Assembly (NCBI GenBank): GCA_947500295.1
Contig: CANMRM010000005.1
Span: forward strand, 124,001 to 188,000
Direction of reading: 5' to 3'
DNA length: 64,000 nucleotides
Origin: an uncultured Kordiimonas sp.
GTDB lineage: Bacteria; Pseudomonadota; Alphaproteobacteria; Sphingomonadales; Kordiimonadaceae
The position numbers and the translations under genes are program-made. Positions 16,595 through 24,810 of this stretch are shown in pieces; position 1 is the first letter of the stretch; every line of letters starts with the position of its first letter. A model generated the notes under the pieces. That model saw only the letters and a program-made list of their open reading frames with translations, was not told where the DNA came from and ran no database searches.

Positions 16595-18908
16595 ATGGTC
16601 CCAGTTTTGGTACTGTCCCCCGCTGTATAGTTTCCGCAATCTCAATCCGGCACTGTCCTTGTGGGTTAGAAACGGTGAATATTTTCGATTTTGCCAATTC
16701 TTGCAAATAAACTTCACCTCCATAGCCAACAAAGGTCTGAAAATCAGTGCCCTTAAGCTGCACCTGGGCACCCGGCTTGATTGGGTTGCCGTTTTTGTCC
16801 TGGAGGACAACAACTGCCGAACTGTTGATCACAACGGGCACCGGGATGGTTATTCCACCTGACCGGCGCGGTGCGACTATGAAGGACGTGTCTTCAATGA
16901 CAGCATCAATCGGTATGCTAGTTGGGTCAATGCTCAGCGCATTGCGCTCATAAGCGCGCAATCGATTGACAAACAGTTTTCCATTCGCGTTTGTTTCGCC
17001 AACCAATTGGTTCTCGCGCAAAACCTTTACGCCGGGAAAGCCTTCTGTATCGATAATTGCAAAGCCGTCATCCACTTCGTCCGCCAAGAACCAGCTGTCG
17101 CCCGTAAATACCAGGGCGCCACGAAGATCTGCCTGGAAGGTGCGCTGTGTATCGTCTTCAAATACTCGCAGGTCGGCATCGACCTTGTAACCATTCCAGA
17201 GGGCTTCTGCGGATCGAAAGGTTTGTGCGCCTTCGTCAGCCACTATAGACCAGCTCCACGCCCCTTCCCCATTCCCCTGCGTCACCTCCGCGGTGTATGT
17301 GGCCTCGCTGTTTTGACGCCGCGCACCGATGCGCGTATGAGTGCGCGTCCCCAACTGAATCGAAATGTTTAGCGACGCACCATAGTCATCGCCTTCCCCA
17401 AAATCTTTGAACCCGGTAACGAACAGGCTGACGTTCCGGCCGCCAATCTTGAAATGGTAATTGTAGTTGGCGTTCAAAAACCGTTCATCCAATCGTTCAC
17501 TGCGAAAATCACGGTGGGAATACGACAAATTGATGCTGCCAAATTTCTCTGTTGCCGCACCAACGCGAGCGACAAATTGCCGGTTGGGGCGTTCAGCACC
17601 TTCAAGGGCTGCGATGTCGCGAAACTTTGAGGAAATTTCCTCATATCGAGCCCCAAAACTCACCCATTTTGACCGCCGCTCAATTGTGCCGCCATAAAGA
17701 TAGCCCGTCTGCCCACTACTGCGGCTTGTGGCAAAAAAGCCCTGAATCGTTCCTAAACTGGCGAGCCTTGCATTGATACCGCCCCCTGCCATCGCCACAC
17801 CGTCTGCACCTTCAGCGTGACCTTCGAGTGTAACAGCATCGCTCAGACCGTAGCGCGCGGTTGCAGACCCAAAGACGCGCCCATAGTCGAAACTTCTGGT
17901 GCTGAAACTGCGCCGCAGTGCTCCTGCTTCAAGCGAATAGTCAAGCAAACCTTGCTTCAATACAGTTGGTGCCGAGTAAATCGGCAAGTTGACTGTGCGC
18001 TCGCGACCGAGCGTGTCGCGCACCACCACGTCGACATTGTTGAGGCCGTCATTGGTAGGCAGATCAGAGATCGTGAAGGGTCCCGGCTGTACGCGGCTGC
18101 CAAACCGCTTTACGCCATCAACAAATACATCGACCGTCGATGGCAAAGCTACTTCATCCGAAAAGCTATCAAGCTGAAACGGAATGAAATCCGGTCGCAA
18201 GCCAAAGTCTCGATTAAACTGGATACCCCCATATTGCAGTGAGTTGGTCCAAGACAGGGACCGGGATATCGAATCGCCCAACCGCAAAGTCCTGAAGTCG
18301 TTCACATCGTTAAACTCGGCAAAGCTTTGCAGGCGCACCAACCTGTCTGGCCCATCGCCTCCTGCATACAGGAAAAAGGACCGCGCTACGCCAAAAGGCG
18401 AAAAAACGCGCCCCTCCAGAACAGCACTTAGGCTTTTGGTCGACTGGTCCGTGTCCTTGTCGTCATTGTAGTTGCCGATCAGGTCATAACCTAATAGTGC
18501 TCCCCAGCCGCCTTGCGCTTCAACTCGGAGTGGCGCACGGCGCGCTTCCACGAACTGCGGCTCGAAAAGCTTGGGCTCTGCGGTAAAGCTGATCTGCTGC
18601 GCCCGCATGTCTATGGAGTAGGATAGCCCTTCAATTTGATCCAGCAGGACCCACGGCTCACCTTCAAATTTGATGGTTGGGATCTCGCCATGTAAATAGA
18701 ATCCCAATCCCTGATACTCCCTCGCAGACACCATTAGACTGACTTCGGTCCTGACGAACCGCGAAAGAAGCTGGCGATTACGACCATTCTCGATCACCTC
18801 AAGCAACAGTCGTTCTGCCACCTGCGCCGTTAGGGGCACGGATACTACGCAGCAAAGCACCAGGCATACTAATGCCCGGCGCAAGCCATATAGCCGGTTT
18901 GAAAGCAC
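16575..18908 (-). CDS. Outer-membrane usher of an archaic chaperone-usher pilus (CsuD/FimD type)
   Basis: A 777-residue outer membrane protein with a Sec signal (LVCLVLCCVVSVPLTAQ). The 24-strand barrel is broken by a plug region near residues 210-300 (RPDFIPFQLDSFSDEVALPSTVDVFVDG, given here only as the start of the plug). The motif GPFTISDLPTNDGLNNVDVV is typical of ushers. C-terminal domains around residue 650 read VNRLRAYERNALSIDP and GGITIPVPV. It secretes and assembles subunits handed over by the chaperone. It lies 21 bases after the chaperone gene and overlaps the following pilin gene, so the operon order is pilin, chaperone, usher, tip pilin, small protein. Confidence 0.92.
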   Translation of the reverse strand: MLSNRLYGLRRALVCLVLCCVVSVPLTAQVAERLLLEVIENGRNRQLLSRFVRTEVSLMVSAREYQGLGFYLHGEIPTIKFEGEPWVLLDQIEGLSYSIDMRAQQISFTAEPKLFEPQFVEARRAPLRVEAQGGWGALLGYDLIGNYNDDKDTDQSTKSLSAVLEGRVFSPFGVARSFFLYAGGDGPDRLVRLQSFAEFNDVNDFRTLRLGDSISRSLSWTNSLQYGGIQFNRDFGLRPDFIPFQLDSFSDEVALPSTVDVFVDGVKRFGSRVQPGPFTISDLPTNDGLNNVDVVVRDTLGRERTVNLPIYSAPTVLKQGLLDYSLEAGALRRSFSTRSFDYGRVFGSATARYGLSDAVTLEGHAEGADGVAMAGGGINARLASLGTIQGFFATSRSSGQTGYLYGGTIERRSKWVSFGARYEEISSKFRDIAALEGAERPNRQFVARVGAATEKFGSINLSYSHRDFRSERLDERFLNANYNYHFKIGGRNVSLFVTGFKDFGEGDDYGASLNISIQLGTRTHTRIGARRQNSEATYTAEVTQGNGEGAWSWSIVADEGAQTFRSAEALWNGYKVDADLRVFEDDTQRTFQADLRGALVFTGDSWFLADEVDDGFAIIDTEGFPGVKVLRENQLVGETNANGKLFVNRLRAYERNALSIDPTSIPIDAVIEDTSFIVAPRRSGGITIPVPVVINSSAVVVLQDKNGNPIKPGAQVQLKGTDFQTFVGYGGEVYLQELAKSKIFTVSNPQGQCRIEIAETIQRGTVPKLGPYVCELN

Positions 18909-18929
18909 CAGCGGAACACCTCGCTGGGC

Positions 18930-19637
18930 TTAGCGGGAAACAGCAACCTCTTGGCTAAAAGCGCCCGAAATCCCTTTGCCTGTGATGGTCAGACCTGATG
19001 CACCGCCCATACCTGGCAAGGTCCAATGCCGCGATGTGCCCACCAATACATAGTCGACAAGACCCTCCACTTTCAGGATTTCCGCCCCGTCCGCACCTTC
19101 GATCATAAGGTCCGAAAGTTTGTCGCGTGCGGTGCCATCGTTGCTGGCCATGATCACCAGGTCTTCACCGTCTGCCTTTGCACTCCAGTCAAGTTGAGGG
19201 GCAGCAGAGTCTGAAGGGGTTGCAAATACCGGCAAAATGATGCGCAGTGGCACAACCACACCCACTTGTTGGGTTGGGTCCTTGGGCAATTCGTCGATAA
19301 ACAGGCGGTATGATTGCTCCGCCCCGGTATCCGCTGGTGCCAGCACACGGACAACTTGCTGTTCACCAGGCTCCAGCGCGAAAAAGGCCGGGCTTACCTC
19401 AAGCGCTGTTGAAGGTGTAAGCTGATTGGCCCCATCCACTTGCGCCCAGTCAAAGGCGCGCACCTGAATGTTGACCGCCAGTTCGTCCATGTTTTGAATT
19501 GTAACTGTTCTGGTGCGTTCTGTTGCTGTCATCTGGACATGGATCGGACTGACATCCAGTCCACCCGCAATTGCAACGGGCGCAGCGAAAACTATCGATA
19601 GGAATGCCGCCAGGCATTTCGAAAAACTCTTAATCAT
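18930..19637 (-). CDS. Periplasmic pilus chaperone (CsuC/PapD family)
   Basis: A 235-residue protein with a Sec signal (CLAAFLSIVFAAPVAIAGG) and two immunoglobulin-like domains. Domain 1 contains LDVSPIHVQMTATERTRTV, the FALEPGEQQVVRVLAP segment that forms the G1 donor strand, and YRLFIDELP, which is diagnostic for the family. Domain 2 ends with SGAFSQEVAV. It holds subunits folded by donor-strand complementation and delivers them to the usher. It sits between the major pilin gene (79-base gap) and the usher. Confidence 0.92.
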   Translation of the reverse strand: MIKSFSKCLAAFLSIVFAAPVAIAGGLDVSPIHVQMTATERTRTVTIQNMDELAVNIQVRAFDWAQVDGANQLTPSTALEVSPAFFALEPGEQQVVRVLAPADTGAEQSYRLFIDELPKDPTQQVGVVVPLRIILPVFATPSDSAAPQLDWSAKADGEDLVIMASNDGTARDKLSDLMIEGADGAEILKVEGLVDYVLVGTSRHWTLPGMGGASGLTITGKGISGAFSQEVAVSR

Positions 19638-19716
19638 TATGATGCTCCTGTAGGTCCCGAATATGCTAATCCGAACATTGTTCGGTTAAGTCGGGGCCCA
19701 TCTCTGAATTCTGGAA

Positions 19717-20205
19717 TCAGTAAACAATGGTGGCGATAACAGTGTCCGAGTAATTACCTTCGGTGACAAACTGGCCTGTCGGAATTCGCCCGTAGACTTC
19801 ATGGGTCTGAACCGTGCCGTTGCCGACAACTCCCAGCGTTTGTCCGCCTGAATTATCGCCAAAAATCTGCGTCCTGGCTGCATCCAGATAAAGCTGGTAG
19901 CTGAGCGTGTCGGCGCCCTTTACCAAGGTACGGGCGCTGACGCTACCGGAAGAACCACCATCAAGCGTCAGAACGGCGATGGAATCGTTGGTACAGAGAG
20001 TCTCGACGAGCGTAATGGCGTCTGCCACCGTCGTTGGGTCATAAACCCCAAAATCCATATTAACAGTTCTAACAACGCATTTTGCGTCTACCTCGGCGGT
20101 GATATTGATGTTGCCGGTTGCGGTCTGCGCATTGGCTGCAGCGCCAAAAAATACGCCCATAATAAGGCCTGAACAGGCCAAAAAGAGCTTGTGTAATGAT
20201 CGCAT
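19717..20205 (-). CDS. SCPU (Csu-type) major pilin
   Basis: A 162-residue secreted pilin. The signal peptide ends near AAANAQTA. The mature N terminus NINITAEVDAKCVVRTVNMDFG is the donor strand and first Cys of spore-coat-U domain pilins; a second Cys follows in LVETLCTND. DTLSYQLYLDAARTQIFGD is the family signature and SDTVIATIVY the terminal strand. As first gene of the operon it should be the main structural subunit, made in excess. The archaic pili of this class support attachment and biofilm growth. Confidence 0.88.
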   Translation of the reverse strand: MRSLHKLFLACSGLIMGVFFGAAANAQTATGNINITAEVDAKCVVRTVNMDFGVYDPTTVADAITLVETLCTNDSIAVLTLDGGSSGSVSARTLVKGADTLSYQLYLDAARTQIFGDNSGGQTLGVVGNGTVQTHEVYGRIPTGQFVTEGNYSDTVIATIVY

Positions 20206-20582
20206 GATTGGATTTCCCTAGTTCGTTTTACATACAGGTACTAACAGGACTGTCGCCCCCCAACAGACAGTCGATTTGTCCGCACCCCAAACACGGAAAA
20301 CTAGAAACTCACCTACCTCGAGCAAACTAAAGGCATAAAAACCCTATTGGAAATTATCTTGTTGAGCAAACACATTTTTGGTGCATTTAGTTGCTATAAT
20401 TGACCTATTTTAAAACTAATCGAAATAGACGTATCTTTGGACAGGCTTGACAGGGCTGAGCGGTTGCACCCGGAATAACACCTATGGTTTAATAAAAACG
20501 ATTTTTGCCAGGGGGTCCAGATGGCTGTATCAAGATGGCAGGAGTGCCTGTCAGCCGCACAAAAAACAGGAAGGTCCAACCA
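20206..20582. other. Divergent promoter region between the pilus operon and the glycine-zipper gene
   Basis: 377 bases without a convincing gene. A TGC-TATAAT sequence at 20392-20400 is an extended -10 element facing right. The rest is AT-rich near 20320-20410 and must hold the pilin promoter facing left, which I cannot place exactly. Confidence 0.5.
20392..20400 (+). promoter_or_regulatory. Extended -10 promoter element
   Basis: TGC followed by TATAAT is a perfect extended -10 element. No good -35 lies at the usual distance, which extended -10 promoters can lack. Transcription would start near 20407 and give a leader of about 175 bases before the gene at 20583. Confidence 0.45.
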
Positions 20583-21185
20583 ATGATCCAACCAGTTCTA
20601 ACCACTGCCATTACCCTCATGTTGCTTTCTGCCGGATTTCAAGCGGCAGCCGCTCAAAACCGTTCCGTATCGAGGAGTGAGCTTAATCAGGCATTCCTCG
20701 TGAAATACGGGACTGTTAGCGATGTGCAACGCACCAAGGTCAAGTCATCGGCCGGTAAAGGCGCTGTATACGGTGGTTTGGCATCGGGAGCGCTCAGGGG
20801 CAAAAAACATCGCACCAAACACGCGATCGAAGGGGCGATTGCGGGTGCTCTGATCACATCCATCCTCGAAGGCAGCCGCCATGTGAATGAATACACCGTC
20901 AATCTGATGGACGGCTCGACAACCAAAGTGATCATTGAACATGCGCACATTCAGCGCGGCGACTGTGTGGCCGTTGAAGTTGGGCCTTCCGCCAATGTCA
21001 GGCGGGTTTCGCAGTCGCATTGCCAGTATGCCCAAGCACCGGTGATGCAATCGCCACAGGTGGTTGAAAAACAGCAGGAGGAAGCCTCCGACTGTCATGC
21101 CGTCAAGCAGGAATTGATCGACGCCACAACGGAAGAAGAACTGAACATCGCCCTCAAAAAGGTGAAGATTATCTGCGAAAGCTGA
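20583..21185 (+). CDS. Exported glycine-zipper protein
   Basis: A 200-residue protein with a Sec signal (AITLMLLSAGFQAAAAQ). Residues ~58-95 hold a glycine-zipper-like segment: GKGAVYGGLASGALRGKK then HAIEGAIAGALITSILEG, as in SlyB/Rcs-type envelope proteins. After it there is a small beta-rich part (NEYTVNLMDGSTTKVII) and a C-terminal Cys-containing helical tail with KQELIDATTEEELNIALKK. There is no lipobox. The start is supported by AGGAAGG eight bases upstream. The function is probably envelope-related; no specific role can be given. Confidence 0.68.
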   Translation: MIQPVLTTAITLMLLSAGFQAAAAQNRSVSRSELNQAFLVKYGTVSDVQRTKVKSSAGKGAVYGGLASGALRGKKHRTKHAIEGAIAGALITSILEGSRHVNEYTVNLMDGSTTKVIIEHAHIQRGDCVAVEVGPSANVRRVSQSHCQYAQAPVMQSPQVVEKQQEEASDCHAVKQELIDATTEEELNIALKKVKIICES

Positions 21186-21242
21186 TGGGATGCACTTGGC
21201 CTCTGTTCAAGAAATAGCTGAAACGACATACGAGGTGTCACA

Positions 21243-21824
21243 GTGACAAGGACTGAGCTTGCGTTACACCATCCAACGCACAGGGAAACAGCCCTGAAGT
21301 TTTTGGCGCTCGCCAGCTTCCTGGCTGCTTACTTCTTCTATATGAGCTGGAAGTATGATGCGGCGACTGGGGCAAGCGTTGCCGTTCTAACCTGGAGCTT
21401 TTTTGTTCTATGCACGCCCATTGCAGATGGCGGGTTTGTCCTCGCGTTTCCCATTCGCGCATTGTTTGGTGTGCGTATGGTTATTACGCAGGTAGCGGTC
21501 TGGTTTTTGGCAATAATCATTAACGTCTACATGCTGTTCGAAAATCCCGCAGCTTACGATGTTACCTTTTTAACCGGGCTGCTGGAACGCATCCTGACCG
21601 AACCTTATCCCTATTGGAGCATCCTGCTGATCAGCGCGATGGGAACCTTTCTGTCAATTTTCTTCGGTGACGAAATGATAGATGTGACAACCCACAAGGA
21701 TCGGGAAAAGCATCACAAACACGGCTTTAAGCACCGGACACTTCTGGTGCTGGGCCTGGGCCTCCTGACGGTTTTCGCCTATTATCATCTACTTGCAGAG
21801 CTCGACATTGACGTGTCGGCATGA
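21243..21824 (+). CDS. Integral membrane protein of unknown function
   Basis: A 193-residue protein with about five membrane segments: FLALASFLAAYFFYMSW, VAVLTWSFFVLCTPIADGG, VAVWFLAIIINVYMLF, WSILLISAMGTFLSIFFG and LLVLGLGLLTVFAYYHLL. A His/Lys-rich cytoplasmic loop (DREKHHKHGFKHR) precedes the last segment. The start is GTG with GAGGTG upstream. I do not recognise the family. It follows the glycine-zipper gene after 57 bases and may share its transcript. Confidence 0.7.
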   Translation: MTRTELALHHPTHRETALKFLALASFLAAYFFYMSWKYDAATGASVAVLTWSFFVLCTPIADGGFVLAFPIRALFGVRMVITQVAVWFLAIIINVYMLFENPAAYDVTFLTGLLERILTEPYPYWSILLISAMGTFLSIFFGDEMIDVTTHKDREKHHKHGFKHRTLLVLGLGLLTVFAYYHLLAELDIDVSA

Positions 21825-22148
21825 ACCTGAGGCGCGGTTTTTCTATAGAAGTGTTTCCGAATTCAATTTTCGGCTCATTGTATACTTTTCTGCACGCGAT
21901 AATCGCCTCATCGGGTGGTGGAAACGGTTTGGCGCGTTTCTGAACAAACATTCATTTGAAGGCCGCAATCCACCTTAATTTTTCAAGAATTTGCCCCCAT
22001 TTCAGGAGCTTTTGGTCACAGTTTATTGGCATCTATGTCTCGAAGCAGGGCCAACACTTGCAAGGCACGAACGCCTGCTTCCGGCATCTTGGTGCTTAAT
22101 GAGCTAATCGCTCACTATGGCATTGTTTTGAGTAAATGCATCAAGATG

Positions 22149-22177
22149 GGGGCAGTCTGTATCTATCAGACTGCCCC
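22149..22177. repeat. Perfect 11-bp inverted repeat (hairpin)
   Basis: GGGGCAGTCTG and CAGACTGCCCC flank the loop TATCTAT. No T tract follows on either strand, so it is not a classical terminator. Confidence 0.7.
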
Positions 22178-22273
22178 GTGGGAGAGTGGATAACTTCGAA
22201 AAGAGCCACAGATTATTGCCCGGTCATAGGGTGCCCGAGTTCCGCCAGACCAATAACACGGAATTTGGAGATC

Positions 22274-22302
22274 AGCCCGGCCAGCACGCTGGCCGGGCTT
22301 TT
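22274..22302 (+). terminator. Probable intrinsic terminator (12-bp perfect stem)
   Basis: AGCCCGGCCAGC and GCTGGCCGGGCT pair perfectly around a 2-base spacer and are followed by a short T run on the plus strand (four T counting the last stem base). It could end the rightward transcript from 20583-21824 or a small RNA; in reverse it may also slow transcription after the gene at 22316. Confidence 0.6.
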
Positions 22303-22315
22303 GTGAATACGTGAA

Positions 22316-22870
22316 TCAAGCTGTTGCCGATGCGTGCGTTTCTGACACCGCCCTGTCAAACTCTTCCTTGGCGTGGCGGAACTGCGAAAGCGACTTCCCG
22401 ACATACATCAGCACCTCGTCCACATAGCCGTCCGTGGAGGCAGACCAGACACGGTTGATGTAGCGCTCGCCAGCAGCAAAGCTCGACATGATATCGGCAT
22501 AATGCTGCAAGCCGAATATATGCTTCATGCTGTCGCGCGCATCTGCGAAAGCGAACAAGTCGTCCCGGAACAGTTTGTCGATCTCGAACCGCATGTCATA
22601 GGTCGGCACCGCGTCCTTGCGGCCGTCAAGTGCCTCGAGGTTTCTGACGATATTGTCGAGGCTTTCTTCAAGCACACGCCGGTTGTTGGCAAGGCGGTCG
22701 GAAGATTTGGCATGCGCCGCCTCGTCCCGCTTCAGAAGCACAACACCAATAACACCTGCTACAATCACAGGAATGAAGGTCATCCAGTCCACATGTGTCT
22801 GGTCCAGCGATGTCAGGAAAGCACCGCCCAGGAAAGCGGCCATGACGATAAGATAAGCAATGGTTTTCAT
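22316..22870 (-). CDS. Membrane-anchored protein of unknown function, OPT-linked
   Basis: A 184-residue protein with two N-terminal membrane segments (IAYLIVMAAFLGGAFL and FIPVIVAGVIGVVLLKR) and a helical, charged cytoplasmic domain of about 130 residues (RVLEESLDNIVRNLEAL, FDRAVSE). I do not recognise a named family. It starts 11 bases after the OPT transporter stop with GGAG upstream, so the two are almost certainly cotranscribed; it may be an accessory subunit or regulator of the transporter. Confidence 0.7.
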   Translation of the reverse strand: MKTIAYLIVMAAFLGGAFLTSLDQTHVDWMTFIPVIVAGVIGVVLLKRDEAAHAKSSDRLANNRRVLEESLDNIVRNLEALDGRKDAVPTYDMRFEIDKLFRDDLFAFADARDSMKHIFGLQHYADIMSSFAAGERYINRVWSASTDGYVDEVLMYVGKSLSQFRHAKEEFDRAVSETHASATA

Positions 22871-22881
22871 GCGCTTTCTCC

Positions 22882-24621
22882 TCAGCTGGCGTTCATGATG
22901 ATATTGACGGCATTTCCGACGCCCATCAGCGCCTCGCCGACTATCAGGCCCGCCGCAATCGGGATGCCCTTGTTGTCTGACCAGTGCTGACCCATCTTGC
23001 GGTCGGCAATTTCGCGCGCGAGCGTGCCGAGCGAGTAGGTCAGCACGATATTGAACGGCAGGTAGAAGCCGAGGCCAACAGTGATGCCAAGCCCGCCTTG
23101 AACAGCTGACAAAAGCGCACCGAGCGCGGCACCCGCCAGGTATTTCTCGATCGGCACATCGCCGCCAGTGATGCCCTGCACCATCGATGCAAGCGCCTGA
23201 CCCTGCGGCGCGGGCAACTTGTCCGAACCCAGCGTAAACGCGTCATGCAGAATAAATATCAGGACGATAATCACAATCGGCCCAAGCCAGGCACCAAAGA
23301 ACTGCCCCATCTGCTGCATGCGTGGCGTGGCGCCCACCAGATAGCCTGTCTTGAGGTCCAGCATCAGGTCGGTCGCCTGGCTCATGGCGACACAGGTGGC
23401 GGCGCCGACGGTAACCGAAGCAACAATTGCCTGACCGGTGTCCATGCCGCCAAACGACTGGGTGATCATGATCAGTATCGTGACAGCCACAAGGGTCATG
23501 CCGGAAAGAGGCGACCAGTTGGTGCGCCCGATGGCCTCCGACAGGATGATGCCCGCCATCCAGATCCAGAGCGTGCCGAGGATCGCCATCATCAGGCCGC
23601 GGACCAGACCCACCTGCTCTGCGGACGTGACAGCCATGACGCCCAAGAGGATCGCAGCGCCGACGATTGCAAAATACAGAAGCTTGATCGGCATCTCGTC
23701 CCGGCTCATTGCGCTTTCAACCTTGGACGAGGACTGCATCGATTTGACCGCCGAGCGAATAAGCGGAAAAGCGAATATCACACCAATGACAGCACCGCCG
23801 ATCAGCATGCCAATGCCGGTTGGCCGGAACAGCAGCGTGCGCAGGCTGCCAGGGTCCGAGAGCACCACACCGTCCACGACCGGAAACATGCCGGTTATGT
23901 CCAGCAAGGGTGCCAGAACCCAGTAACAGACGTAACCACCGATGATGAAGGCAAGACCGCCCCTGCCCGCAATGAAAGCAACACCCGCCGTCATCAGCGA
24001 CAGGTACCAGGTGCCGTTCATATAGTCAGGCAGGCCGATCATGGCGAAGAGCGGGAAGTTGTCGTAGCCGAAATAGATGGTGATCACATGCACGATCGCG
24101 GACACGATCATCGCGCCAATCAGGAGCTTGGCCTTTTCAATGCCTGCTCCCGGCGACTTCAGGATTGACGCAACCGCCACCCCGCCGGGATAGGTCAGAC
24201 GCTCGAAATCAATCATCTGTTTCCTGAGCGGAATGATGAAGGCAATGCCAAGGAACGCACCGGCTATCGCCCCAAAGGTGAGGATATAGGGATCGAAATC
24301 GTTACCGTAGCCAAGAATGAAAATGGCAGGCACCGAAAACATCATGCCTGACGAGGCGCCGTTGACCGCGCTCGCAACCGTTTGCGTCACATTGTTTTCA
24401 ACAATCGACCGGCGCCTGAGGATCCCGCGCAGGATGCCGAAACCCAGAATGGCGGCAAGCTCGGACCCCTCGATCGAAAAGCCCAGCGTCAGGGACGCAT
24501 AGCCAATCGACAGCGCGATGATGACACCAAGGATATACCCAACAATAACCGCATGAGCCGATAGCTCCGGATAGGCGCCGCGCGTAATCGGACCGTCAGC
24601 GGTGGCAGTTTGATCTGTCAC
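22882..24621 (-). CDS. OPT family oligopeptide/metal-chelate transporter
   Basis: A 579-residue polytopic protein with about 14-16 membrane segments. Family landmarks are ELAAILGFGILRGILRR near residue 35-55, YPGGVAVASILKSPG after residue 140, and the C-terminal GLGFYLPFNIVLTYSLG. Bacterial OPT proteins import peptides, siderophore-like or metal-chelate compounds by proton symport; the substrate is not evident. The start is GTG with GGAGGG six bases upstream. In a window rich in peptidases a peptide substrate is plausible, as an inference. Confidence 0.88.
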   Translation of the reverse strand: MTDQTATADGPITRGAYPELSAHAVIVGYILGVIIALSIGYASLTLGFSIEGSELAAILGFGILRGILRRRSIVENNVTQTVASAVNGASSGMMFSVPAIFILGYGNDFDPYILTFGAIAGAFLGIAFIIPLRKQMIDFERLTYPGGVAVASILKSPGAGIEKAKLLIGAMIVSAIVHVITIYFGYDNFPLFAMIGLPDYMNGTWYLSLMTAGVAFIAGRGGLAFIIGGYVCYWVLAPLLDITGMFPVVDGVVLSDPGSLRTLLFRPTGIGMLIGGAVIGVIFAFPLIRSAVKSMQSSSKVESAMSRDEMPIKLLYFAIVGAAILLGVMAVTSAEQVGLVRGLMMAILGTLWIWMAGIILSEAIGRTNWSPLSGMTLVAVTILIMITQSFGGMDTGQAIVASVTVGAATCVAMSQATDLMLDLKTGYLVGATPRMQQMGQFFGAWLGPIVIIVLIFILHDAFTLGSDKLPAPQGQALASMVQGITGGDVPIEKYLAGAALGALLSAVQGGLGITVGLGFYLPFNIVLTYSLGTLAREIADRKMGQHWSDNKGIPIAAGLIVGEALMGVGNAVNIIMNAS

Positions 24622-24730
24622 AGAAAACCCTCCCCATGATTAGACTGTGTTTGTCTTTTTTGCTGGCTTCGCGTCCTATTTTGGCTTGCCAGCCCCCCTT
24701 TAAGCGCATAGCACTAACACAACAGCGCCA

Positions 24731-24765
24731 GATGCTCCAATCCCTATTGGCGGGATTGGGGCATC
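24731..24765. repeat. 14-bp inverted repeat between OPT and MATE genes
   Basis: GATGCTCCAATCCC and GGGATTGGGGCATC pair along 14 positions with one T-G pair around TATTGGC. It lies between divergent starts, 46 bases before the MATE gene. It may be a leader hairpin or a protein-binding palindrome. Confidence 0.55.
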
Positions 24766-24810
24766 TTTGCCCTTCAACCCCTTTAAGGAGCGACAGCTCG
24801 GGAATGACCG

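Larger units (their letters stand above)
21825..22315. other. Gene-free stretch with four successive hairpins
   Basis: 491 bases without a credible reading frame. Strong inverted repeats lie at 22042-22081, 22100-22114, 22149-22177 and 22274-22299; the last ends in a short T run on the plus strand. The region may encode a structured RNA or hold terminators of the flanking convergent genes. Confidence 0.5.

Noticed and set aside
16595-16813. A 73-residue N-terminal extension of the tip pilin
   Set aside because: It would run deep inside the usher gene; the signal peptide starts properly at 16594.
23245-24168. A 307-residue frame opposite the OPT transporter gene
   Set aside because: Antisense to a strong membrane protein; the composition (many Asp, His, Arg) is the mirror of hydrophobic codons.
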